Assembly: GCA_947500555.1 (NCBI GenBank)
Contig: CANMSE010000005.1
Coordinates: forward strand, 62,001-126,000
DNA from: an uncultured Fulvivirga sp.
Lineage (GTDB): Bacteria > Bacteroidota > Bacteroidia > Cytophagales > Cyclobacteriaceae
Length of the DNA: 64,000 nt
Direction of reading: 5' to 3'
The notes below the pieces were generated by a model. It searched no databases, was not told where the DNA came from, and worked only from the letters and a program-made list of their open reading frames with translations. This document shows positions 54,501 through 63,028 of this stretch, piece after piece (within the stretch, counting starts at the first letter, position 1; the number at the start of each line of letters is the position of its first letter). The position numbers and the translations under genes are program-made.

Positions 54501-54572
54501 AGAGCAAGTGCTACATTCTATACACCACCTCAGGCAAGAACAATTACTGCAGGTATAAATGTTTCTTTCTAA
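51564..54572 (+). CDS. susC: SusC/RagA TonB-dependent glycan transporter
   Basis: The product is 1002 residues with a signal peptide (MKYNLLFIVLFCLTAVSMQA). The N-terminal carboxypeptidase-regulatory-like domain (VSGKVSEAGEGLPGVNVLIK, about residues 25-100) precedes the SusC linker and plug (VVVGYGTQRKVDVTGSISSI, GVQVIQGSGIAGSAISVRVR, YVLDGVP). A large outer-membrane barrel makes up the rest and ends in an aromatic residue (GINVSF). It imports malto-oligosaccharides through the outer membrane, energised by TonB. SusD follows after 8 nt, and the LacI regulator lies upstream. Length and domain order are normal. Confidence 0.96.
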   Translation: MKYNLLFIVLFCLTAVSMQAQEIRVSGKVSEAGEGLPGVNVLIKGTSQGTVTDIEGNYTISAGSNATLVFSFVGYTTEEVLVGSQSTINVEMTTDVQQLSEVIVVGYGTQRKVDVTGSISSIGAKELESKPLPSFESALTGKAAGVQVIQGSGIAGSAISVRVRGSTSISGSPEPLYVLDGVPITSGDFSRSGGKQIASNTNALASLNPNDIADIQVLKDAAAAAIYGSRAANGVVLITTKRGTSGKGKFDVGYFAGYNEETVRQDLLNAAEYVQLYQEAWENDGNVGEAPLPGGFTREEALANDTDWQDETLRKGFIHNFNVSYSKGTEKWSLYTNGTFKEDNSFLEGNTFKLLSGRANFDYNVTNDLKVTVGLNQVYTVNDRVPVGFAGGLGRAQGAALPIFPTNNSDGTLWNDVAFTNPLIDLENKYRTIEHRTFANVSVSYDLSQFVPGLSFKTDFGLDYLDQNEDQFRPGQGTALANGDSRNVYVTNYTTNNALTYNRTFNTDHDFTFLLGQSYNYSKAESTGFNVNNLDGKIDGREPDDFEDGVFVFNNTLDEFSFLSYFARVNYKLKDKYLFAATMRADASSRFGENNLWGYFPSASAGWIVSEESFLQGNDILSFLKLRAAWGVTGNAELNDNYAEFGSYITNANYNDNNVLINGIAPNRLDNPDLQWEETTTIDFGLEYGLLGDRIYGSLGYYIKNADNLVFAANVPSSSGFQTVLQNALEVEVKGFEASLTSRNLVGDFKWTTDLNFTTINNTVKDLAGLPPQAFDTRDGGEIRLFEGEDFATFFLQRYVGPDPENGRAIYLDADGNQTYEWDQVNSAVRSGSPFPDFFGGFTNTFEYKNFDLSVLFNFSVGFQIYNGEAPQNLAQIGSFNQRREILDRWTPNNRDGRYPALSLNTPFQNSDLYLQDGDFLRLKNMQLGYNLPSSFLEKYKLSRARIFVQGTNLLLFTEYDQGDPEVVRDNQNPLDRSLRASATFYTPPQARTITAGINVSF

Positions 54573-54580
54573 TTAGTATA

Positions 54581-55966
54581 ATGATGATAAAAATGAAAAA
54601 ACTATATACAACAGCTATTTTGATTTCATTGGTTGCAGTGATGAGTTCATGTGAGCTTGACTTCAAACCTGAAGATGAAAATACAATTTTAACGGATGAA
54701 GCTTTCCAGAGCATCGATGATGTGGAATTGGCTTTGATTGGTACCTACTCTAATCTAAGAGCGGGTGCAGCTCTGGGTGGAACAAGCCATTGGATTGGTG
54801 GCGTTATGGCGGATGAAGCTATTATTAGTGCTAATCAAGCCAATACTTTTCAAAATACTCAAATTGTAAGAAGAGACTTCAACTTTCAAAATACAACAGT
54901 AGCTTCAGTTTGGGATGAGTTATATCGTACGATTAACAGAGCAAATAATGTACTTCTAGAGGCAGATAATTTTGCATCTGGGTCACAGCTGGAGCAAATC
55001 AGAGGTGAAGCCTTATTTGTGAGAGCATTGTGTCACTTTGAATTGGTCAGATATTTTGCTTTTCCGTATGAAGAAGGGCAATCAAATGATCAGCTGGGAG
55101 TTCCACTTAGACTTGAAGCGAGTAGATCTATTACTTCACAACCAAGAGAAACTGTGCAAGCCGTTTATGATCAGATTATAGCAGATTTGATTGAAGCCAG
55201 AGGTAGTATGACCGCTAATGTACCTGGTCGTGCCACAGCCATGGCGGCACAGGCATTATTGGCGAAAGTATATTTCCAGCAAAATGATTTTGATAATGCT
55301 GCTACTGAAGCAAGTGCTGTTATAGCTGGAGGAGGCTTCAGTCTTAATGCGGGCGTAACTGATCTTTGGGAAATAGATCATTCTCAGGAATCAATTTTTG
55401 AATTCAATAGTATCGTTGCAGATGATGCGGGGTCAGGAATTGTAGGTTCATTTAGCCCAGCAAACAACTTCATCTTTTCAAGTACTGAATTTGGAGAAGA
55501 ATTGACAGCTGACGGTGCTGATACACGCTCTGCTTGGGTTAACTTGAACAACGATCTCTACGAAGTAGTGAAATACGCACTTAACAATGTTAATGGAGAT
55601 CCTGTTATTAATGTACCGATGATCAAGTTATCCGAAATTCTTCTGATAAGAGGAGAGTCCTTAGCTGAAACAGCATCAAACGATACCGAATTGAATGCCG
55701 CGGCTCAAGATCTTCAAGCTGTTAGATCAAGGGCATTCAATGACCCGGCTTTGACGGTGAGTTTTACTGATGGTGCAGATTTGATCAATCAATTTAGAGA
55801 AGAAAGAAGGCTAGAGATGGCTTTTGAGTGGAGTAATAGATTTCATGAATTGAAAAGAACCAAACAAGATGTACGTGGATTACCCTATAATTCTTGTGAT
55901 CTCTTATTTAAGATACCGAATACAGAGACAAATGGTAATCCATCGATAGTTCAAAATGATTGCTAA
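54581..55966 (+). CDS. susD: SusD/RagB surface glycan-binding lipoprotein
   Basis: The product is 461 residues. The lipoprotein signal is MKKLYTTAILISLVAVMSSC; this ATG is the third in frame (54593), and the 54581 ATG adds four residues. SusD features are helix-rich TPR-like segments (SIDDVELALIGTYSNLRAGA, ALFVRALCHFELVRYF) and the C-terminal motif EERRLEMAFEWSNRFHELKR. It forms the lid of SusC and captures glycans at the cell surface. It is the second gene of the sus operon, followed after 16 nt by a small lipoprotein gene. Confidence 0.95.
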   Translation: MMIKMKKLYTTAILISLVAVMSSCELDFKPEDENTILTDEAFQSIDDVELALIGTYSNLRAGAALGGTSHWIGGVMADEAIISANQANTFQNTQIVRRDFNFQNTTVASVWDELYRTINRANNVLLEADNFASGSQLEQIRGEALFVRALCHFELVRYFAFPYEEGQSNDQLGVPLRLEASRSITSQPRETVQAVYDQIIADLIEARGSMTANVPGRATAMAAQALLAKVYFQQNDFDNAATEASAVIAGGGFSLNAGVTDLWEIDHSQESIFEFNSIVADDAGSGIVGSFSPANNFIFSSTEFGEELTADGADTRSAWVNLNNDLYEVVKYALNNVNGDPVINVPMIKLSEILLIRGESLAETASNDTELNAAAQDLQAVRSRAFNDPALTVSFTDGADLINQFREERRLEMAFEWSNRFHELKRTKQDVRGLPYNSCDLLFKIPNTETNGNPSIVQNDC

Positions 55967-55982
55967 TTTTTAATTAAAGAAT

Positions 55983-56483
55983 ATGAAAATAGATATAAAA
56001 TATAAATGGTTATTATCACTGGTGCTGGTCGGAATACTAGCAAGCTGTAGTGATGATATAGAAGACCTAACCCTGGAATCACCTCCTGAAAAAGCTTCAT
56101 TGATTTCAGGGACACTTACTTTATCGAGTATCGTTCAAAATGATGAGAATGCCGTTAGTAAAGGATTTCCATCGTTCGTTCAATCGATAGACTTGGCTAG
56201 CCGTTTTGACTTTAGTGATTTTGCATTGGAATTAAATGAAGATGGCAGTTTCACTCTTTCTTCTGGCGGTGCACCTAATTTCATAGGTGTGGAATCTGGA
56301 ACATGGTCTTTGGATGATCCAGAATTTCCGGAAACTGTTACCCTTAATAGTGGGTCAAATTCGATTCCTTTAAGAGTTAAAACTTATAACGGATTGTTAG
56401 AAGGAGAAATTAATTTAAGCTTCGATCGAGAATTTGATGGAAAACTTGTGTCATCATATCAATTAACCTTCGAAAAGCAATAA
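55983..56483 (+). CDS. Small lipoprotein of the sus operon, unknown function
   Basis: The product is 166 residues with lipoprotein signal and lipobox (SLVLVGILASCSDD). After a polar linker comes a beta-rich domain with the pattern LELNEDGSFTLSSGG, then VESGTWSLDDPEFPETVTLN, which resembles lipocalin-like/DUF5004-type proteins found in Bacteroidota glycan loci. No catalytic residues are visible. It lies between susD and a secreted Ig-like protein, 2 nt before the latter. A surface glycan-binding or stabilising role fits the context but is inference. Confidence 0.75.
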   Translation: MKIDIKYKWLLSLVLVGILASCSDDIEDLTLESPPEKASLISGTLTLSSIVQNDENAVSKGFPSFVQSIDLASRFDFSDFALELNEDGSFTLSSGGAPNFIGVESGTWSLDDPEFPETVTLNSGSNSIPLRVKTYNGLLEGEINLSFDREFDGKLVSSYQLTFEKQ

Positions 56484-56485
56484 CT

Positions 56486-57319
56486 ATGAAAAAGATATTA
56501 AGCGTACTTTTACTAACTGCTTGTTTTTTTGCACAAGATTTATTTGCACAAGACAAATGTAATAGTGCTGTAATTACTACAAGTCCTGTAGTTTTTACAG
56601 CTGAAGATGAGGTGACAATTAGAGCGGACGTTAGCTCTTGTCCAGGACTGTCTGGTCAAAGCCAATTATGGCTATGGATGTTTGTTCCAGATTGCTGTGC
56701 TCCGGTCTTTGGTAACGATGCCTCTGGTGGAGCAAGTGATTTTTGCAACTCAAACGACATGTTAGCCATGACTAATGTAGAAGGTGATATATGGGAATAT
56801 ACTTTTACACCAGTCACTCTGTTTGATAGATCCCCTTCGGAAATCACTCAAATTGGCTTCATACCGAAGGTCAATGGTTGTCCTGGAGATCCTGGTCAAA
56901 CGGAAGATTTATTCCTCACTGTGGCTCCGTCAATATTTATTCCTACTGAGCTAAGGTCTTTCCCTGCAACTGTCTTTCAGAACGATTTTATCACAGCATA
57001 TTTCGATCAAACCCTGACTGAAAATACAGCAATGAGTGAATTGTCAGAAATATTTGTTTATACCTGGGCTACGAGAACAGATGCGGAAGGTAATTCAAAA
57101 CCTGATGCTGAAGCGGTTCCTTGGCCAGAGGTGGGTAATACACCTTCTTTACAAACTTTGGATGAAGGAAATGGTATATTTTCATTAACAGTATTCCCGC
57201 AAGACAGATACCCATTGGATGAAGGGGATATTGTCACAGGATTCAATTTTATTTTCAGAAATGCAGAAGGAACTGCTCAAGCAGAAACATTAACGGTGGT
57301 TCCTGTAACCAGTAATTAA
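56486..57319 (+). CDS. Secreted Ig-like protein related to the amylase N-terminal domain
   Basis: The product is 277 residues with signal peptide MKKILSVLLLTACFFAQDLFAQ. Its segment LWLWMFVPDCCAPVFG, then WEYTFTPVTLFDRSPSEITQ, matches the first domain of the T9SS amylase encoded downstream (VWIWAWLPDLSPEF, YSITFTPTTFFGKSASEITR). A second domain of similar size follows. It is not an enzyme by any motif I can see and ends at VVPVTSN without a sorting domain. As a stand-alone copy of the amylase's accessory domain it is probably a starch-binding protein of the same system. Confidence 0.75.
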   Translation: MKKILSVLLLTACFFAQDLFAQDKCNSAVITTSPVVFTAEDEVTIRADVSSCPGLSGQSQLWLWMFVPDCCAPVFGNDASGGASDFCNSNDMLAMTNVEGDIWEYTFTPVTLFDRSPSEITQIGFIPKVNGCPGDPGQTEDLFLTVAPSIFIPTELRSFPATVFQNDFITAYFDQTLTENTAMSELSEIFVYTWATRTDAEGNSKPDAEAVPWPEVGNTPSLQTLDEGNGIFSLTVFPQDRYPLDEGDIVTGFNFIFRNAEGTAQAETLTVVPVTSN

Positions 57320-57330
57320 TTTATAGAATT

Positions 57331-58797
57331 ATGAAAAAACAAATAGTATATTTTTTATCACTGGCTATATTAGCTTTTGCCTGTTCAGATGATGATGAAC
57401 AAAATATTGGTACAGGTTTAGAAGCCTTAAAGGATTTTTCATTAAATCCTGTTGATGGAATTGTAGAACTTAACTCTGTGGATACATTGGGACCTGTAAT
57501 TGTCTCCTGGGCAGCGGCCGAATCGGGACTTGAATCTACTGTAAACTACACCTGGTATGCATATGATATTGGTGGTAGTATTTCTGATGCACTATTAGCA
57601 TTACCATCAGATAATGACGGAACTGCCACACAAATTACGTTTACAAATATTCAGTTAGATGATGTATTGCAAGACTTAGGGCTGGATATTGGAGAGCAGA
57701 TTACATTGAACTGGACAGTTTCCGCTACAAACGGAGATGTTTTGAAATTTGTCGAGCCTTCGACTGTGACCTTGAAAAGGTTTGAAGACGCAATTGCACC
57801 TTTTAACCTTTCATCTCCAATGAATGAGGCAGTGGTTGAATTGGATGGCGCCAATCCAGATGAAACAGTTCTTATCGACTGGGAAGATACTTTTTCAGGA
57901 TTTGGAGATGCCGTTACATATAAATGGCAGGCAGACGAACAAGGGGGTGATTTTTCTGATCCTATATTCGAATTTGATTCTGATGATAATGGATCTATCA
58001 GTCAGCTGACAGTGACCAATCAATTTCTAGATGATCAATTAAGTGGTATTGGTCTGGCTGAAGGTGAGAGCGTTACTGTAATGTGGAGAGTCGTTGCTTC
58101 AACGGAAACCCTGATGCAATCTTCAGATGTGTTTCAGGTTACGTTAAGGAGATTCGTGTCTTTCATAGGTTTAGAAACACTTTTTCTTGTCGGAGATGCT
58201 ACGGCTTCAGGTTGGGAAAATAATAATGGAAATCATTCTATGTTTAGAGATGAGGATAATGGTTTTAAATTTCACTACATTGGTTACTTTGCTGTTGGAG
58301 GATTTAAAATGATTGAAAAGCTTGGTCAATGGGCTCCTTTATATGGAGATGGTGGAGCAGGAGTTCTTATAAGCAGGCCTACTGAAGGTGACCCTGATCC
58401 ACCGGCTATTAGCATTGCTGTTGCCGGTTACTATGAAGTAATAGTTGATACTGACGCACTTACTTATTCAGTAAATCCTTTCGATGCTTCCTCTGCATCT
58501 GAATTTACATCTATGGGTATAATTGGTGCTGCAACAGCCGTAGGCTGGGACGGACCAGATATTGATATGAATAAGTCTTCGTTTGATCCCCACAAATGGT
58601 ATTTAAGTGATGTTGTTCTTACAACTGAACAAATGAAGTTTAGAGCTGATGATGACTGGACTGATAACTGGGGTGGCTTTGCTTTTCCAGCCGCGCAGGG
58701 GGTTTCTGGGGGTTTTGATAATATACCTGCCGAAGAAGGAACTTATACCATCTGGTTTAATGATTTGGATCGAAGATATTTCTTCATTAAACAATAG
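57331..58797 (+). CDS. SusE/SusF-like outer-membrane lipoprotein
   Basis: The product is 488 residues with lipoprotein signal MKKQIVYFLSLAILAFACSDDD. Two consecutive SusE-type Ig-like domains (VDGIVELNSVDTLGPVIVSW; DGANPDETVLIDWEDTFSGF) are followed by SusF-type starch-binding modules (LFLVGDATASGWENNNGNHS; MGIIGAATAVGWDGPDIDMN). The aromatic residues in these modules are the usual carbohydrate platform. It binds malto-oligosaccharides at the cell surface and helps SusCD and the amylase. A strong terminator lies 18 nt after its stop, so it closes the sus operon. Confidence 0.93.
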   Translation: MKKQIVYFLSLAILAFACSDDDEQNIGTGLEALKDFSLNPVDGIVELNSVDTLGPVIVSWAAAESGLESTVNYTWYAYDIGGSISDALLALPSDNDGTATQITFTNIQLDDVLQDLGLDIGEQITLNWTVSATNGDVLKFVEPSTVTLKRFEDAIAPFNLSSPMNEAVVELDGANPDETVLIDWEDTFSGFGDAVTYKWQADEQGGDFSDPIFEFDSDDNGSISQLTVTNQFLDDQLSGIGLAEGESVTVMWRVVASTETLMQSSDVFQVTLRRFVSFIGLETLFLVGDATASGWENNNGNHSMFRDEDNGFKFHYIGYFAVGGFKMIEKLGQWAPLYGDGGAGVLISRPTEGDPDPPAISIAVAGYYEVIVDTDALTYSVNPFDASSASEFTSMGIIGAATAVGWDGPDIDMNKSSFDPHKWYLSDVVLTTEQMKFRADDDWTDNWGGFAFPAAQGVSGGFDNIPAEEGTYTIWFNDLDRRYFFIKQ

Positions 58798-58814
58798 ATA
58801 AATTTAAATTTATG

Positions 58815-58845
58815 AATAGCGCGGACATCCGCGCTATTTCTTTTT
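58815..58845 (+). terminator. Rho-independent terminator of the sus operon
   Basis: AATAGCGCGG (58815-58824) pairs perfectly with CCGCGCTATT (58829-58838) around a 4-nt loop, followed by TCTTTTT. It lies only 13 nt before the amylase start, so the amylase is expressed by read-through or from a promoter not recognised here. Confidence 0.9.
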
Positions 58846-58857
58846 AAAGCCAATATT

Positions 58858-61800
58858 ATGAAGGTATCATTACTACTCTGCTCGTTATTTATTGCTTCTT
58901 TTGGTCTAAGAGCACAAACCTTTGAGTTAGACCCTGCTTTTCCTACTGCAGACGCTCCGCTCACGCTGACTGTTGATGCTACAGGCACTAGTTTGGAGGG
59001 TCATTCAGGAGATGTTTGGATATGGGCTTGGCTGCCTGACTTGAGTCCTGAATTTGATGCACCTACTAATGTTAATCCTGCCACTTCGGCTCAGGATGCT
59101 GCTAAAGCCACCAGATCTGGTTCTAACCCTGATGAATACTCAATCACCTTTACGCCCACCACTTTCTTTGGTAAAAGTGCTTCTGAGATCACACGTATTG
59201 GCTTTAAGTTTAAAAGTCAGGACTGGGGTGATAATAAACAGACGGATGTTAACTTATTTTTTGATATCAATACTGGAGATGAATTGAACGTGACGTTTTC
59301 GGAACCTAATGAAGCTTTTCAGTTTATTGAATTAAATGAGTCAGTATCTATTACTGCCAATGCGTCAAAAAGTGTGGCCCTTGAATTGTTTTTTAATGAG
59401 GTTTCAGTGGCTACAGCTAATGGAACTGAAATATCTTATAGTCAAACGATCTCCACTTCGGGAACTACGGTGGTTAAAGTAGTAGCTTCTGAAGGCGGTA
59501 GTACAGTTTCAAAAGAACTCAATATTATTGTAAGAGATGTGCTTAATGCCTCTAAACCTGCAGGTGTTATTCAAGGTATCAATTACAGTGGTAATGATAC
59601 TCAAGCGACCTTTTGTTTATACGCACCGCTAAAGACTTCAGTATATCTGGTGGGTGACTTTAATGATTGGCTTCCTTCTACAGAGTATCAATTAGCCAAA
59701 GATGGAGATTATTTCTGGGTAATGGTAGATGAACTTACACCTGGAACAGAATATGCTTTTCAGTACCTGGTTGATGAGGAACTTCTTATTGGAGATCCTT
59801 ATTCTGATAAAATTCTTGATCCAAATAATGATGATTTTATTCCTGAAACTGTATACCCTAGTCTGATTTCTTATCCTGATTCTGATGTTCCAGATGGATG
59901 GGTGAGTGTAATGCAAACAGGGCAAACACCCTTTGATTGGACTGTAACAGATTTCGAGGCACCAGCAAATGAAGATTTAGTAATTTATGAATTGTTGGTA
60001 AGAGACTTTGACGAAGGGCATTCTTATCAGGCAATAATTGATCGATTAGATTATTTAGAAGAACTAGGTGTAAATGCAATTCAATTGATGCCGATTATGG
60101 AATTTGATGGTAACTTAAGTTGGGGGTATAACCCCGCTTACTTTTTTGCTGTTGATAAGTACTACGGTACAAAAGACGATTTAAAAGCTTTTATTGATGA
60201 GTGTCATTCCCGAGGGATGGCGGTTATTCTAGACATGGTTTTGAATCATACGCATGAGAGAAACCCAATAGCTGCGATGTATTGGGATCAGGCTAATTTT
60301 CGACCTGCTGCAAACAACCCGTGGTTAAACCAGCAGGCAACACATCCTTTTAATGTTTTCTTTGACTTCAACCATGAATCTCAGGATACTAAAAATTTTA
60401 TGGATACGGTAAACTATTATTGGTTGGAAGAATACAGGTTCGATGGCTTTAGGTTCGATCTTTCTAAAGGTTTCACACAAACAGTGTCTGGAGATAATGT
60501 TGGCCTATGGGGGCAATACGATCAGTCAAGAGTCGATATTCTAGAACGAATGGCCGATGATATCTGGAGTCATCATCCTGATGCTTATGTGATTTTAGAG
60601 CATCTCTCTGACAATAGTGAGGAAACGGTCTTAGCGAACTACGGTATGATGTTATGGGGAAATATGAATCATAATTTCAATCAAAATACAATGGGTTTTT
60701 CTAATGACTCTCAATTGGATTGGGCTTATTTCGCTACCCGCGGATGGAATGATCCTAATTTGATTTCATACATGGAGAGCCATGATGAAGAGCGACTGAT
60801 TTATAGAAATCTACAATTCGGAGGGGCAACTGGGGGTTATTCCACGAAGGATTTGAATATTGCGCTTGATAGGGTAAAGTCAGCTTCAGCAATCTACTAC
60901 GCAATACCTGGTCCTAAAATGTTATGGCAGTTTGGAGAACTTGGGTATGACATCTCCATCGATCAGAATGGTAGAACCGGGAATAAACCAATACCCTGGG
61001 CAGATGCTTCTGAAGGTTTGGGATATGACGCTGATCAGGATAGACAAAAACTTTATAAAGTGACTTCTGAAATAATGAGGTTGAAAGCTAATTCTAATGC
61101 TTTTTCTAATGCCACTTTTACTCTTGATGAATCATCTCAGTTAATAAAGCAGATAACCCTCAATACAGGCAATACCAGTCCAACCACTACAGAAGCTTCC
61201 AATTTTGTGATTATTGCCAATTTTAATTTGAATGCAAGAAATGAAGATGTTGAATTTCCCCATACCGGAACTTGGTTTAATTACTTTGCTAACGCTGAAT
61301 CATTGGAAGTAACAGGAAGTTCTATGCAACTTATGATTCAGCCAGGAGAGTTTAGAATTTATACCGATGTTGAATTCGATAAAACAGAGTCAGAATTGAC
61401 AAATTATGTTCAACCACTGGTTGCTACTAATCTATCAGGTTCAGAAATAGATAATGAAGGAGTGCAACTTACCTGGATTGACAACTCAACTATTGAAACG
61501 GGATTCAGTATTTACAGACGTCATGAAGGTGAGGAATTTGAATTGATTGGTACTAATGGAGTGAATCAAGCTACTTTTCTAGATATAGAAGTAGAACCAA
61601 ATACCACATACGAATATAGGGTAGATACGAGAAATGCGAATTATAGTATTGAGAGTGAAATTCTGGAAATAACGACTACTGAGGTTATAACTTCTTTGAG
61701 CGATGTGCTTTCAGAGCAATTGAGATTTTACCCCAATCCGGTGACGGATAAACTGTTTTTGGAAGGAGAAAATATAAACGAAGTTAGTATTAGCGATTTC

Positions 61801-61932
61801 TCCGGAAGAGAGGTAATGAATTATACCAACGTATCCGGTTTTGTAGCTATTAGCTCATTGCCAACAGGCATCTATCTTCTTAAAGTTAAAGTTGATGGAC
61901 AGGTCTTATCGACTCGCATTATAAAAAAATAA
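58858..61932 (+). CDS. Secreted GH13 alpha-amylase with type-A T9SS sorting domain
   Basis: The product is 1024 residues with a signal peptide (MKVSLLLCSLFIASFGLRA). Domain order: Ig-like domain (about 20-130), a second Ig-like domain (about 140-225), a CBM48/E-set module (VYLVGDFNDWLPSTEYQLAK, about 235-320), the GH13 barrel (about 370-790), an fn3-like domain (LTWIDNSTIETGFSIYRRHE, about 860-940) and a C-terminal sorting domain (LRFYPNPVTDKLFLEGEN, LPTGIYLLKVKVDG, ending STRIIKK). Catalytic residues are all present: nucleophile Asp534 in FDGFRFDLSKGF, acid/base Glu581 in VILEHLSDN, and Asp643 in YMESHDEERL. It is secreted through the T9SS to degrade starch outside the cell and feeds SusCDE. 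Confidence 0.95.
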   Translation: MKVSLLLCSLFIASFGLRAQTFELDPAFPTADAPLTLTVDATGTSLEGHSGDVWIWAWLPDLSPEFDAPTNVNPATSAQDAAKATRSGSNPDEYSITFTPTTFFGKSASEITRIGFKFKSQDWGDNKQTDVNLFFDINTGDELNVTFSEPNEAFQFIELNESVSITANASKSVALELFFNEVSVATANGTEISYSQTISTSGTTVVKVVASEGGSTVSKELNIIVRDVLNASKPAGVIQGINYSGNDTQATFCLYAPLKTSVYLVGDFNDWLPSTEYQLAKDGDYFWVMVDELTPGTEYAFQYLVDEELLIGDPYSDKILDPNNDDFIPETVYPSLISYPDSDVPDGWVSVMQTGQTPFDWTVTDFEAPANEDLVIYELLVRDFDEGHSYQAIIDRLDYLEELGVNAIQLMPIMEFDGNLSWGYNPAYFFAVDKYYGTKDDLKAFIDECHSRGMAVILDMVLNHTHERNPIAAMYWDQANFRPAANNPWLNQQATHPFNVFFDFNHESQDTKNFMDTVNYYWLEEYRFDGFRFDLSKGFTQTVSGDNVGLWGQYDQSRVDILERMADDIWSHHPDAYVILEHLSDNSEETVLANYGMMLWGNMNHNFNQNTMGFSNDSQLDWAYFATRGWNDPNLISYMESHDEERLIYRNLQFGGATGGYSTKDLNIALDRVKSASAIYYAIPGPKMLWQFGELGYDISIDQNGRTGNKPIPWADASEGLGYDADQDRQKLYKVTSEIMRLKANSNAFSNATFTLDESSQLIKQITLNTGNTSPTTTEASNFVIIANFNLNARNEDVEFPHTGTWFNYFANAESLEVTGSSMQLMIQPGEFRIYTDVEFDKTESELTNYVQPLVATNLSGSEIDNEGVQLTWIDNSTIETGFSIYRRHEGEEFELIGTNGVNQATFLDIEVEPNTTYEYRVDTRNANYSIESEILEITTTEVITSLSDVLSEQLRFYPNPVTDKLFLEGENINEVSISDFSGREVMNYTNVSGFVAISSLPTGIYLLKVKVDGQVLSTRIIKK

Positions 61933-61950
61933 GTGCACCATAAGTTCTAT

Positions 61951-61962
61951 TCAAACGGTTGC
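61951..61962. promoter_or_regulatory. LacI-type operator dyad before phosphofructokinase
   Basis: TCAAACGGTTGC matches the GCAAnCGnTTGC operator with one changed end base. It lies 47 nt upstream of a TAnnTTTG promoter box (62010-62017), so the lower glycolytic genes probably belong to the same regulon as the glucan genes. Confidence 0.55.
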
Positions 61963-62009
61963 AGTCATAAAAGTCTCAAAATGAACTCTAAATCAGCGTT
62001 CTAAAAAGA

Positions 62010-62017
62010 TATGTTTG
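62010..62017 (+). promoter_or_regulatory. TAnnTTTG promoter box before phosphofructokinase
   Basis: TATGTTTG matches the -7 consensus. It covers the TTG at 62015 that opens the longest frame, so the true translation start must lie downstream, probably the TTG at 62048. Confidence 0.5.
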
Positions 62018-62047
62018 CCTATTTTAGGCATTCTAAACTTTTTGAAA

Positions 62048-63028
62048 TTGGCAGAAATAAACAACATCGCAGTATTTACTTCCGGGGGAGATGCCCCGGG
62101 AATGAATGCCGCTATAAGAGCAGTCGTGCGAGCAAGTATCTTTTATAAAAAGAAGATATTTGGAATATATCGGGGTTATGAAGGTATGATTGATAATGAT
62201 ATTGTTGAACTGGACGTCAGGTCAGTTGGTAATATCATACAAAGAGGTGGAACAATTCTTAAGTCTGCTCGAAGCGATGAATTCAGGACAAAAGAAGGGC
62301 GCAAAAAGGCCTATGAGAATTTAACCTCCAAGGGCATTGACGCTCTCGTGGCAATTGGTGGTGATGGTACTTTTACAGGCTTACACTCTTTCTACAAAGA
62401 ATATCAAATGCCGGTAATTTGTATTCCAGGAACAATAGATAATGACTTATCAGGCACTGACTATACAATAGGATATGACACAGCTACCAATACTGTTGTA
62501 GATGCAGTAGACAAGATAAGAGATACAGCCTTATCACATAATCGTTTATTCTTTATTGAAGTAATGGGAAGAGACTCAGGCTACATAGCCATTAATTCAG
62601 GAATTGCAGGTGGGGCAACTGCCATTATGATTCCAGAAGAGGAGATGTCAATTAATGACTTGATAGCAAGACTGGATAAAGGTGGAAGAAGTAAGAAAAG
62701 CTCAAGTTTGGTTATAGTGGCTGAAGGTGGTAAAAATGGTAGTGCCATGGAAATAGCGGATGAAGTAACTAAACGTTTTCCCTACTATGATACCAAAGTG
62801 ACTATTCTTGGTCATTTACAGCGTGGTGGATCGCCAACATATTTTGATAGAGTGTTGGCAAGCAAAATGGGGGTGTACGCTGTTGAAGGCTTATTAGGTG
62901 GCAAAACCGATGTCATGGTTGGAATTAAAGATAACGTAACGGTTTTCAACGATTTTGATACAGTTATGGCTAAAAATCATGAAATAGCCGAAGATGCCTT
63001 AAGAATATCTAAAATATTGTCAATATAA
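62048..63028 (+). CDS. pfkA: ATP-dependent 6-phosphofructokinase
   Basis: From the TTG at 62048 the product is 326 residues; the frame is open from a TTG at 62015, but that codon lies in the promoter box. The start gives AEINNIAVFTSGGDAPGMNA, with the family's usual 8-10 residues before the ATP loop. Other motifs are VAIGGDGTFTGLHSF, the catalytic PGTIDNDLSGTDYTIGYDTA and the fructose-6-phosphate loop EVMGRDSGYIAINSG. It phosphorylates fructose-6-phosphate to the 1,6-bisphosphate, the committed step of glycolysis. Its stop overlaps the next start by one base (TAATG). A LacI-type dyad upstream links it to glucan use. Confidence 0.95.
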   Translation: MAEINNIAVFTSGGDAPGMNAAIRAVVRASIFYKKKIFGIYRGYEGMIDNDIVELDVRSVGNIIQRGGTILKSARSDEFRTKEGRKKAYENLTSKGIDALVAIGGDGTFTGLHSFYKEYQMPVICIPGTIDNDLSGTDYTIGYDTATNTVVDAVDKIRDTALSHNRLFFIEVMGRDSGYIAINSGIAGGATAIMIPEEEMSINDLIARLDKGGRSKKSSSLVIVAEGGKNGSAMEIADEVTKRFPYYDTKVTILGHLQRGGSPTYFDRVLASKMGVYAVEGLLGGKTDVMVGIKDNVTVFNDFDTVMAKNHEIAEDALRISKILSI

